A DNA stretch of 64,000 nt from Hymenobacter sediminicola (lineage in GTDB: Bacteria; Bacteroidota; Bacteroidia; Cytophagales; Hymenobacteraceae). The DNA is taken from positions 927,001 to 991,000 of the forward strand of contig NZ_CP060202.1 in NCBI RefSeq assembly GCF_014250515.1, given 5' to 3'. Position numbers and translations under genes: made by a program. Positions 35,904-43,662 of the stretch are shown here, in pieces (the stretch's first letter is position 1; the number at the start of each line of letters is the position of its first letter). The notes under the pieces are model-generated. The model saw nothing but the letters and a program-made list of their open reading frames with translations, did no database searches and was not told the DNA's origin.

Positions 35904-36821
35904 CTAGAAGCTGTTGCCAACCACAAAGTTGAGGGCAATGTTAGTTACAGTAGTTGCATCCAATGGCTCATCGAAGGCTTCTGAGAAGGCCGAAGCCGGG
36001 AAGTTCAGGCTGGCCAGCGCCGTTTGCAGCTGAATACCGCCCTGCGTCACGTTGTCTTCAGCGGGGAAGTTACTGGCGGGGTTGCCAGCGCCATAGATGG
36101 CAGCCGTAGCAGCGCCACCAGCGCCACCACCTTCAGTACCAGTAATCCAGCTTTTAGGCGAAGCACCGGTGCCGGCACCGGCCACCGTAGGACCACCGCG
36201 GCGCATGAGGCGCAGGTGAGAAGCATGGCGTGCCTCAACCGAGTGAATGTTGAGAGCCGCCTCCAGAATAGCGTCATTGGCTTTCAGGCCAGCAGCACCA
36301 CCTTTATAAGCACGTACCCCAGTGTCTTCAAACGACTGTGCTACTGCCAGGAAAGTCTGGTAATTCGAGAATACATCGGCGAATAGTGGGGCACGAGTGC
36401 CGCCCTTGGAGCCGGTGAAGTCGAAGAAAGAATCTGTGAGAGGCGCAATGGCCTGTGAGCCCAGCAAGCCGCGCAGTGCTGCTACGTGCTTGTTTTCGTC
36501 GTCGCGGATGTTCGTCAGCGCCGTCAGGCCGGCACCTGCCGGAATCAGACCTGCAGTGGCTACACCTTTGGTATAAAACAGTGCTTCCAGATACTCTAGC
36601 TTCAGAGCGAAGTTGAGGATGGCAGCAATATCAGATGGCAGAGCCGTGCCCTGGCCGTAGGCCTTGCTGAATACCGAAGCAAAGAAAGCGGGCACAGCAG
36701 CAGCAGCTACTTTGGTGCCAACACCTGTGAGGTGCTTAAACACCCGGCGCCGCGAATCAAGACGGTCGTAAACCTCGGGGTCTACTTTCTCGATATCAGA
36801 AATGAGCTTGAAAATATCCAT
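35904..36821 (-). CDS. Ferritin-like protein, second gene of pair 1
   Basis: 305 aa. Start ATG 36821 (MDIFKLISDIEKVDPEVYDR). Paralogue of the gene at 34112: same N-terminal pattern, a hydrophobic stretch (about residues 33-54, TGVGTKVAAAAVPAFFASVF), and helical motifs FALKLEYLEALFYTKGV, DENKHVAALRGLLGS, EDTGVRAYKGGAAGL, HSVEARHASHLRLM. A Gly/Ala-rich loop (about 215-245) is longer than in its sister. Probably metal binding, exported. Confidence 0.83.
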   Translation of the reverse strand: MDIFKLISDIEKVDPEVYDRLDSRRRVFKHLTGVGTKVAAAAVPAFFASVFSKAYGQGTALPSDIAAILNFALKLEYLEALFYTKGVATAGLIPAGAGLTALTNIRDDENKHVAALRGLLGSQAIAPLTDSFFDFTGSKGGTRAPLFADVFSNYQTFLAVAQSFEDTGVRAYKGGAAGLKANDAILEAALNIHSVEARHASHLRLMRRGGPTVAGAGTGASPKSWITGTEGGGAGGAATAAIYGAGNPASNFPAEDNVTQGGIQLQTALASLNFPASAFSEAFDEPLDATTVTNIALNFVVGNSF

Positions 36822-36866
36822 GAGAAGCGAAAATTAGAAGTTGGGAAGAGCGACGGCAGCAGCCGA

Positions 36867-37616
36867 TTACTTAATGTTCGAAACGTTGAGTTTCGAGCCG
36901 TCCTTGAGGAACGTGTTGGCCGTTTGCACTACCACCGAAGGCTCCTTGGATTTCTCCAGCGCAGTGGCACTGTCAATGATGTCGGTGCCAACGAACGTGC
37001 CGTTCGAAATAAGGTCGCGGATGAGGGCGGCGTGCCGTGCTTCTACGGATACAATCTTGCCGGCCAGCGTCAGGTATGCAGAGTCGGTGATGTATTTGCC
37101 AGCGCCGTTGTAGGCTGCTACTCCCAAGTCTTCGAATGCTTTGGCAGCATCCAGTACGCCCAATTTGGCAGCACCAGCGGCAGCCGTACGCACCCCGAAG
37201 TCAATGCCGTCGAAGTTCACTTCCAACCCTTTGATGGCATTGCCAGCCAGCAATGCTTTGAAGGCTTCGCGGTGAATCACCTCATGGTAATACAGATCAT
37301 CAAGAGCCGACTTTTCGGCGCTGCCGGCACCAAGGCCGGTATAGTAGGCACCTGTGCGGAGCGTAGTATAGAAAGCGGCTTCCAGCTGTTCCAGTGCATA
37401 GGCGTAGTTCAGCACACCCGTATCACCGGAGCCCACATCCACCGTTCCGGGTGACATATTGTTGTCATCGTCGTCATCATCGCAGCCCGAGAGCAGCAAA
37501 GCCGTAGCGCCTGCGGTGGCGCCAGCATACATAAAGAACGAGCGACGCTTGATAGGGACCAGAAGCGGCTTAGCAAACTCTGCTTCGTCACCACCGTTTT
37601 GAAGGTTGTTTGACAT
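36867..37616 (-). CDS. Ferritin-like lipoprotein, first gene of pair 1
   Basis: 249 aa. KRRSFFMYAGATAGA (residues 23-37) resembles a Tat signal and is followed by a lipobox LLSGC (Cys45) and an acidic linker (DDDDDDNN). The bundle helices are YALEQLEAAFYTTLRTG, HEVIHREAFKALLAG, EDLGVAAYNGAGKYI and SVEARHAALIRDLIS. Co-oriented 45 nt upstream of the sister gene. A dyad ACGACT-N5-AGTCGT at 37668-37684 lies in its leader and could be regulatory. Confidence 0.85.
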   Translation of the reverse strand: MSNNLQNGGDEAEFAKPLLVPIKRRSFFMYAGATAGATALLLSGCDDDDDDNNMSPGTVDVGSGDTGVLNYAYALEQLEAAFYTTLRTGAYYTGLGAGSAEKSALDDLYYHEVIHREAFKALLAGNAIKGLEVNFDGIDFGVRTAAAGAAKLGVLDAAKAFEDLGVAAYNGAGKYITDSAYLTLAGKIVSVEARHAALIRDLISNGTFVGTDIIDSATALEKSKEPSVVVQTANTFLKDGSKLNVSNIK

Positions 37617-37881
37617 GGGAAGGAAGAATTAAGGTAAAGGAGAAAGTGTAGGCAATACGAAGCCGTCACGACTCAAAAAGTCGTTTTTCAAAAGAACCGG
37701 CAATTGTTTGGGGGTATTTGAAAGGCACTTACGGCGCCCATCCGAACTGGGATTTCAGAAAGCCATAATTATGTTATACCAAGCTCGGTTGTCTGTACCG
37801 GCTCAGGTACTGATTATAGGTAAGCTCCAACTTCCGGCACCGACCAAAACCCGGTTGCTTCGGTGCGGGAGGCTTTTTGTG

Positions 37882-37889
37882 TAGCTTTG
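37882..37889 (+). promoter_or_regulatory. Candidate -7 box for batD
   Basis: TAGCTTTG, exact TAnnTTTG, 20 nt before the ATG at 37910. A TTG at 37855 is 24 nt upstream, slightly far for a -33 element. Confidence 0.5.
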
Positions 37890-37909
37890 GCTAAGCTCTC
37901 TTGTGCGGT

Positions 37910-39415
37910 ATGCGTCGGTTTCTGTTCTGGATTCTTTTTTTTGTGTTTTGCGGCTTCATGCCGCAAAACGGCTATGCGCAGCCAGTAGCAAAGGCTCCTA
38001 TTGCCACAGAAGATGCCCAGATAGAACTAGAACTTGGCGCGCCGGTATTCCCTGTAACAGAGTATTTCACCATCAGCTTCCGGCTCCGCGGTGGGCGTCT
38101 GGAGCGATACTCGGCCTTCCCAGACCTGGAGGGCTTCAAGAAAAGCGGCAAATCGAGCACCACTACCACTCGTATTGTAGAGGGCCGCACCACTACCGAG
38201 CTTATTATCACGCAGCGCTACGCGGCCTACGCCGAAGGTGACTATGTGGTAAAGCCCTTTACGATGACCGTGAACGGGCAGGTGGTGCGCTCGGCCGGAG
38301 CTACGCTTAAAGTGGGTCCGGCACCTACGGCTGCAACGCCCGGTACGCCGCCCGCAGGTGGCGGGCTACAGGGGATGGGGCTGCTCGATCAGCTGTTTGG
38401 TAAGCCCAAGCCGCAGGAATACGTGGAGCCTAAAGACAATGCCTTCCTGGCTCTGGTGCCTGACAAGACCAGTGTGTTTGTGGGAGAAGGCGTACACATA
38501 GGGCTGTATTTCTACCTGACGCCGACTGACCAGGGCCTGCTGGACTTCTACAACTTTGCCGGACAACTACCGGGCATTCTGCGGCAGTTGCGGCAACGCA
38601 CGGCCTGGGAAGAACCCTTTGATGAGCAGGAGATTCTGCCGGAAACGGTAACGATGGGCGGACGGCAGTTTATCCGGTTCCGGCTCTACGAAGCCGAGTA
38701 CTACCCTCTAAATGCAGAGCCGCTAATTTTTCCGGCGGTAGCGCTGCAGATGGTGAAGTACCGGGTGGCCAAAAAACCCGCCGAAGGCCTCGACAACCGG
38801 CTGGAAGGTTACAAAACCTACCGTACCGCTGCCCGCTCTATCCTGGTAAAAACGTTGCCCCCGCACCCATTGCGCGACCAGGTGCCAGTGGGCAGCTACC
38901 AGTTGCGGGAGGCCATCGACCGGACTGCATTTCGGACCGGACAGGCTTTCACGTACATTTTTGGGGTGGAAGGGGAGGGTAACTTGGCAGCCCTGAACGC
39001 GCCAGTTCTGCAGCCGCAGGCGGGCCTGGAAGTATATGGTCCCGATGTGCAACAGGAGCTGACCCGCCAGGGTGGGCGCGTGGGCGGGCGCAAAGTGTTT
39101 CAGTACCGATTTGTAGCGCGGCGCCCCGGCGCGCTGCCTCTCGACAGCCTGCTGGCTCTGGTGTACTTCGACCCGGCTACCGGCCGCTATGATACCCTGC
39201 AGCCAGAGCTACGGCCGGCTGTACGAGGCCCTGTGCGGAGTGCTGCCACGTTTCGGGCCCGCACCGACGACCCGTTTTATCAGAACGTGCTGTTTGATGC
39301 CAATAGCACGATGCAGCCGCTCGAAGCCTACCGCGACGTGAGCCGCTACGCCAACTACATTCTGCTGGCGCTGCTGGCCGGTGCTGCCTGGGGCTGGTGG
39401 CGGGCCCGCAGCTAA
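37910..39415 (+). CDS. batD: BatD-family protein
   Basis: 501-aa exported membrane protein of the BatD (oxygen/aerotolerance) family. Signal peptide MRRFLFWILFFVFCGFMPQN; large beta-rich periplasmic part with LELGAPVFPVTEYFTISFRL, TTELIITQRYAAYAEGDYVV and TFRARTDDPFYQNVLFDANS; a C-terminal TM helix (YILLALLAGAAWGWW) with a short basic tail. BatD usually belongs to a batABCDE operon with MoxR; none of those genes is here and the next gene is aroC, so this is an isolated copy, slightly shorter than the typical 550-600 aa. Confidence 0.88.
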   Translation: MRRFLFWILFFVFCGFMPQNGYAQPVAKAPIATEDAQIELELGAPVFPVTEYFTISFRLRGGRLERYSAFPDLEGFKKSGKSSTTTTRIVEGRTTTELIITQRYAAYAEGDYVVKPFTMTVNGQVVRSAGATLKVGPAPTAATPGTPPAGGGLQGMGLLDQLFGKPKPQEYVEPKDNAFLALVPDKTSVFVGEGVHIGLYFYLTPTDQGLLDFYNFAGQLPGILRQLRQRTAWEEPFDEQEILPETVTMGGRQFIRFRLYEAEYYPLNAEPLIFPAVALQMVKYRVAKKPAEGLDNRLEGYKTYRTAARSILVKTLPPHPLRDQVPVGSYQLREAIDRTAFRTGQAFTYIFGVEGEGNLAALNAPVLQPQAGLEVYGPDVQQELTRQGGRVGGRKVFQYRFVARRPGALPLDSLLALVYFDPATGRYDTLQPELRPAVRGPVRSAATFRARTDDPFYQNVLFDANSTMQPLEAYRDVSRYANYILLALLAGAAWGWWRARS

Positions 39416-39495
39416 GCACGTCCGAAGTAGGTGCAAGCTCCGCGGCCTCTGTGTGCCGGTCGGCCATGGTACCTCGCATGCGCACACAGAAGAGC

Positions 39496-39503
39496 TACCT
39501 TTG
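39496..39503 (+). promoter_or_regulatory. Candidate -7 box for aroC
   Basis: TACCTTTG, exact TAnnTTTG, 38 nt before the aroC ATG. Confidence 0.55.
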
Positions 39504-39541
39504 CGGCCTGTCGCGTTTTACCCAGGCACCTACTTTCCTAT

Positions 39542-40621
39542 ATGAATACTTTTGGTACCCTATTTCGGATTACTACGTTTGGCGAATCGCACGGGCCCGG
39601 TATTGGCGTGGTAGTAGATGGCTGTCCAGCTGGTCTGGCGGTTTCTGAGTCCGATATTCAGGCGGCATTGGACCGCCGACGTCCCGGGCAAAGCGACCTG
39701 ACCACGCCCCGCAAAGAAGCAGACCAGGTAGAAATACAGTCGGGTATTTTCCAGGGCCAGACTACGGGCACGCCCATCAGCCTGTACATCCGCAACCAGG
39801 ACCAGGCCAGCCACGACTACTCGCACATCGAGCACGCCTACCGCCCCTCGCACGCCGACTATACCTATGACCAGAAGTATGGCCGGCGCGACTACCGGGG
39901 CGGCGGCCGCAGCTCGGCCCGCGAAACAGCTGCCCGCGTGGCCGCCGGCGCCATTGCCCAGCAGCTACTCACGCAGCACGGTATCCGGGTGCAAAGCTAC
40001 GTGTCGCAGGTAGGGGCCGTGGCCGTGCCTGTGGGCTATGAGCAGCTCAATCTGAACCTCATCGACTCGAACCCGGTGCGGTGCCCACACCTTGAAACGG
40101 CGGAGCGCATGGCGGACCTCATTCGCCAAACCCGTGACCGGCACGACACCGTGGGCGGCCTCGTAACAGGCGTTGTGACGGGAGTGCCGGCTGGCCTCGG
40201 CGAGCCGGTGTTTGATAAGCTGCACGCAGAGCTGGGCCGCGCTATGCTGGGCATCAATGCTGTGAAAGGGTTCGAATACGGCTCTGGTTTCGCGGGCACG
40301 CTGCTTTTTGGTTCTGAGCACAACGACCAGTTTTATACCGATGAAAATGGCCAAGTGCGCACTCGAACCAACCATAGCGGCGGCATCCAGGGCGGTATTT
40401 CCAACGGACAGGATATTTATTTCCGCGTGGCGTTCAAGCCGGTGGCCACCATTCTGCAGCCCCAGGCCACCATCAACGACCAAGGCGAGGAAATAACGCT
40501 GGCCGGCCGGGGCCGCCACGACCCCTGCGTGCTGCCCCGTGCCGTGCCTATTGTAGATGCCATGGCCCACCTGGTGCTGGCCGATATGCTGCTGCGTGCC
40601 CGCGCCAATAAGGTAGGGTAG
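39542..40621 (+). CDS. aroC: Chorismate synthase
   Basis: 359-aa FMN-dependent enzyme catalysing the last shikimate-pathway step (EPSP to chorismate). Start ATG 39542 ([20 protein letters not shown]), the conserved N-terminus with the first signature GESHG. Further signatures: [64 protein letters not shown] and [17 protein letters not shown]. Full-length. No other aro gene nearby. Confidence 0.97.
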   Translation: MNTFGTLFRITTFGESHGPGIGVVVDGCPAGLAVSESDIQAALDRRRPGQSDLTTPRKEADQVEIQSGIFQGQTTGTPISLYIRNQDQASHDYSHIEHAYRPSHADYTYDQKYGRRDYRGGGRSSARETAARVAAGAIAQQLLTQHGIRVQSYVSQVGAVAVPVGYEQLNLNLIDSNPVRCPHLETAERMADLIRQTRDRHDTVGGLVTGVVTGVPAGLGEPVFDKLHAELGRAMLGINAVKGFEYGSGFAGTLLFGSEHNDQFYTDENGQVRTRTNHSGGIQGGISNGQDIYFRVAFKPVATILQPQATINDQGEEITLAGRGRHDPCVLPRAVPIVDAMAHLVLADMLLRARANKVG

Positions 40622-40656
40622 CAAGTGGCTGCTACCATAGTACAGGCATACTTCGC

Positions 40657-40664
40657 TACCTTTG
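40657..40664 (+). promoter_or_regulatory. Candidate -7 box for nfu
   Basis: TACCTTTG, exact TAnnTTTG, 86 nt before the nfu ATG. Confidence 0.5.
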
Positions 40665-40750
40665 CAACTATTACCGCCGTGCGCGGTTTTATGTGTCAGG
40701 CCGACTGAAAGCGGCCGACTTTCTCCCGCTTGTCTCCAAGTCTTTCAAAC

Positions 40751-41383
40751 ATGGCTGAACAACTCACTGCCCCTGCTGGCCCGGTTTCTATCTACGCCGA
40801 AGCCTCGCCCAACCCCGAATCCATGAAGTTCGTGCTCAACTCGCAGCTGCTGGCTGATGGAGTAAGCGTGGACTATCCTAACCTAGAAGCCGCTGCTAAC
40901 TCGCCGCTGGCCCAGGAGCTTTTCAACTTCGATTATGTGGGCCGCGTGTTTATTGCCCAGAACTTCGTCACCATCACCAAAACCACCGAACATCAGTGGG
41001 CTCAGCTCATTCCAGAGTTGCGCACCTTCCTGAAATCGTACGTGGAGGCGGCTGGTCCTATCTTCACCGTCGACCCTGCAGCGGAGCAGCGCGCCGCTCA
41101 GCAGGCGGCCGCCACCGGCGACGCTTCGGAAGCTGATCAGCAGACCAGCCAGAAAATTATCGACCTGCTTGATAACTACGTGCGTCCCGCCGTGGAGCAG
41201 GATGGTGGCAACATTACCTTCAAAAGCTACCAAGATGGCATCGTGACCGTGAACCTGCAGGGTTCGTGCTCCGGCTGCCCTTCGGCTACCGTTACCCTGA
41301 AGTCGGGCATCGAAAACCTGCTCAAGCGCATGGTGCCAGAAGTAAAAGAAGTGGTAGCAGAAGGCGTTACGGCATCGTTCTAA
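40751..41383 (+). CDS. Nfu-type iron-sulfur scaffold protein
   Basis: 210 aa. N-terminal Nfu_N domain (EASPNPESMKFVLN ... VDYPNLEAA, residues 16-95) and a C-terminal NifU-like domain with the cluster-binding CxxC in QGSCSGCPSATVTLK (about residues 171-185). It carries or delivers [Fe-S] clusters to apoproteins. ATG at 40751. Terminated by a strong hairpin. Confidence 0.93.
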   Translation: MAEQLTAPAGPVSIYAEASPNPESMKFVLNSQLLADGVSVDYPNLEAAANSPLAQELFNFDYVGRVFIAQNFVTITKTTEHQWAQLIPELRTFLKSYVEAAGPIFTVDPAAEQRAAQQAAATGDASEADQQTSQKIIDLLDNYVRPAVEQDGGNITFKSYQDGIVTVNLQGSCSGCPSATVTLKSGIENLLKRMVPEVKEVVAEGVTASF

Positions 41384-41398
41384 GCCTGCTTCTTACTC

Positions 41399-41440
41399 GC
41401 ACAAAAAAGCCCTGGCCACACAGCCAGGGCTTTTTTGTGC
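41399..41440 (+). terminator. Terminator of nfu
   Basis: GCCCTGGC and complement around CACACA, flanked by AAAAAA and TTTTTT, 15 nt past the nfu stop; a textbook bidirectional hairpin. Confidence 0.93.
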
Positions 41441-41474
41441 GCAATAGATTCGGCTAGCTACCTGCTGGCCCCAA

Positions 41475-41562
41475 CCCGGTCAGAGGTCAGAATCTCTGAC
41501 CGGGCTCCTCGCTGGGCATAATAGGCCCGGTGGGCAGCTTGGTCCTCCTCTCTGAACCAAGC
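41475..41562. repeat. Two tandem hairpins downstream of nfu
   Basis: CCCGGTCAGAG (41475-41485) pairs with 41494-41504, and GCTTGGT (41537-41543) pairs with 41556-41562. Together they occupy most of the gap between the nfu terminator and the convergent DUF5777 gene. They could be a second terminator set, a small RNA, or a repeat element. Confidence 0.45.
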
Positions 41563-41579
41563 CGGGGAGCAGTGCCCCG

Positions 41580-42509
41580 CTACAGACGGGGCTTGAGCGT
41601 GAAATTGCGCGCCACGTTGAAGCCGAAATAGATGTCGCCATCGAAGAAATTACCGTAGGTCTGCGTCATGAAGTGCTTTTCAATCATACCCTGCGAATTG
41701 GTAACGTGCAGCTGAAACACGTGGCCGCCAGTTTCAATATCGAAGCCGGCGGCAATGGCATTGCGGGTGCCGGGGTCTTCGGAAGTAGGCAAGCGGTAGT
41801 AGTACTCCAGCATCAGGGCGGTGCGTTTGCTGAGTTTCTGGCGGCCGGCTACGCCCAGCGCAACTACGTCGTTGTGCATCTGGCGCGTGTCCACAAGGTT
41901 GCGGTGCACCACTGTAGGGCTGAGCTGGACGGAGAGGTTGGGACTAAACTTGCGCGCTATCATGGCCTGATAGGTGTATGTGAGGCGGCGTGGCAGCGTA
42001 TAATCAACCCCATCGGTATAGCGCAATGTGTTAATGGCCGAGCTGGCAAATAGCGTTATGCTGACGGGCATAGGGCGTGCGCCGGACGTTTGGCGCAGGG
42101 CCCGGTATTTCAGGAATCCGTCGTAGGTTTTTTCCAGTGAGCTGCGCCCAACTCCTACAGTCAGCCGGTCGTTCAGCCCATACTCCAGCCCCAGCCTGAT
42201 GGTCGCTTGGTCGAGGCCGAAGAAATTATAGGCGCCGCTGTTGAGTGTGCCGAAGCGGTGCGAAATCAGGAAGATGAGCGTGCCTGCGCCCGGCGTCTCC
42301 ACGGAGTGGCCATTGATGATGCGCGTGCCTTTAAAAGTAGCCTGCACCGTCTCGCGGCGTAGCGTATCGGTGGTCTGGCGCTCCAAGTCGCTGAGCAAAT
42401 CGGGAGCTGCCGGAGGGGGCACATCTTGGGCCGCGGCAGTTGCCACGCACAGCAAGCCCACTATGCTCATCACCGCAGCGCGGAACCCGTAGGAATAGAA
42501 ATGCAGCAT
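41580..42509 (-). CDS. DUF5777 family beta-barrel protein
   Basis: 309 aa, signal peptide to about residue 28 (FRAAVMSIVGLLCVATAAAQ). Mature part is beta-barrel-like and matches the DUF5777 pattern: ETVQATFKGTRIINGHSVET, LIFLISHRFGTLNSGAYNFF, GLDQATIRLGLEYGL, GFDIETGGHVFQLHVTNSQG and MTQTYGNFFDGDIYFGFNVA. Last gene of a three-gene minus-strand run with YceI and a cytochrome c, a grouping that suggests a shared periplasmic redox or lipid/quinone role. Function unknown. Confidence 0.85.
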   Translation of the reverse strand: MLHFYSYGFRAAVMSIVGLLCVATAAAQDVPPPAAPDLLSDLERQTTDTLRRETVQATFKGTRIINGHSVETPGAGTLIFLISHRFGTLNSGAYNFFGLDQATIRLGLEYGLNDRLTVGVGRSSLEKTYDGFLKYRALRQTSGARPMPVSITLFASSAINTLRYTDGVDYTLPRRLTYTYQAMIARKFSPNLSVQLSPTVVHRNLVDTRQMHNDVVALGVAGRQKLSKRTALMLEYYYRLPTSEDPGTRNAIAAGFDIETGGHVFQLHVTNSQGMIEKHFMTQTYGNFFDGDIYFGFNVARNFTLKPRL

Positions 42510-42540
42510 GTGAAGGGAGGAATAAGAGGAGATGCAGAAA

Positions 42541-43140
42541 CTAAGGGCGAGCGGCAGCCGGCAGGCCTGCGGTCTCGCAACTCATGGCCACGCGCACACT
42601 TACTATTTTGGCAATATGGTCGCGCACCAGTGCCGGAATCTCAATCTTATAGTCGGCGGGCGCTACCGGAAACGTAGCATGTACCACCAAGCGGCCGTTC
42701 TGCAGCTCCAGCGTACCTGGCACCTGCACGTGCCGGGTCACGCCATGAATCGTCAGGTCGCCTTCAGCCGTTACCTTCTGCGGGCCGCCGTTGCGTAAAG
42801 CCTCAGCATCAACAGCCGTCAGCTTGCCCGTGAAGGTGGCTTTGGGGTAGCGGTCCGATTCCAGGTAGTTTTCATTGAAATGCTCCTGCATTAGTGTCCG
42901 CTTAAACTGAAACGACTTCACGGGAATGGTAAAGGCTAGTTGCCGGGTCTGCAGGTCCAGAATGGCGGCGGTCTGCTGCGAGCGGGCCTCTATATCTTCT
43001 ACCGGGCTGGAAGAAAAAAACGTTACCACGCCTTCGCGGGTCATGTAGCGGCTTTGGGCACGTGCCCCGGCGGCAAGCAGCAGCAGGCTTAATAACAGCA
43101 GCCAAGCACTGGCACGCATACGGTGAACGAGGAGCGTCAT
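42541..43140 (-). CDS. YceI-family exported protein
   Basis: 199 aa. Signal peptide (MRASAWLLLLSLLLLAAGAR, with an in-frame ATG at 43119 as the likelier start). YceI lipocalin-like features: YMTREGVVTFFSSSPVEDIE, LAFTIPVKSFQFKRTLMQEH, FNENYLESDRYPKATFTG and DLTIHGVTRHVQVPGTLEL. YceI proteins bind polyisoprenoids in the periplasm. Starts 12 nt after the cytochrome gene stop, so co-transcription is likely. Confidence 0.92.
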   Translation of the reverse strand: MTLLVHRMRASAWLLLLSLLLLAAGARAQSRYMTREGVVTFFSSSPVEDIEARSQQTAAILDLQTRQLAFTIPVKSFQFKRTLMQEHFNENYLESDRYPKATFTGKLTAVDAEALRNGGPQKVTAEGDLTIHGVTRHVQVPGTLELQNGRLVVHATFPVAPADYKIEIPALVRDHIAKIVSVRVAMSCETAGLPAAARP

Positions 43141-43152
43141 AAGGTGCGCCGG

Positions 43153-43545
43153 TTAGTTATTGAGGGCCCCGGCATCTACCCAGCGCCGGATGTGGTCAAT
43201 CTCACAATCAGAAAGCTTGGGCTCACCTTGCGGCATGGGCTGGAAACCGGCCGCATGGCTCACCGCTCCCACCAGACGGCCGCTAAAGGCCACAGCCTGC
43301 GTCTGCGCATGGTTTTGCAGGCTGATGTTGCCACTACGGAAACCATCGTTATGGCAGCTGCTGCACCGCTGCTGCAACAGCGGTGCAACGGTGGCAGCAT
43401 AGGTATTGGCCGTAGAGTCGCAGGTGGGAGCGGGCGGGGTGTTGCCCAGCAAATCTTCGTTGTTGTCGTAGGCGCAGGCCGTGAGCAACAGCGAAAAAGC
43501 CAGCGTAACCAGCCCCGGAAGAGCTGTGCGTGGTAGCAGCGTCAT
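43153..43545 (-). CDS. c-type cytochrome lipoprotein
   Basis: 130 aa. Lipobox LLTAC (Cys24), then a single haem-binding CSSCH (residues 61-65) and a downstream Met candidate in FQPMPQGEPKLSD as distal ligand. The final helix CEIDHIRRWVDAGALNN is the usual small-cytochrome ending. First gene of the cytochrome-YceI-DUF5777 run. An electron-transfer role in the periplasm is inferred. Confidence 0.9.
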   Translation of the reverse strand: MTLLPRTALPGLVTLAFSLLLTACAYDNNEDLLGNTPPAPTCDSTANTYAATVAPLLQQRCSSCHNDGFRSGNISLQNHAQTQAVAFSGRLVGAVSHAAGFQPMPQGEPKLSDCEIDHIRRWVDAGALNN

Positions 43546-43662
43546 AAGCGTAAACCCTAAATGAAGAGAAGTGAGGCAGTGCCCAACAGGCTACTAGCTG
43601 ATCAGATGTGCCAGAAACTAAGGCTGAGTATGAAGCAGAAAAAGAATGGAGTAACTGGCTTC

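Noticed and set aside
43361..43386. Perfect 10-bp palindrome TGCACCGCTG-N6-CAGCGGTGCA
   Set aside because: It falls inside the haem-motif coding region of the cytochrome gene and is explained by codons for LLQQR.
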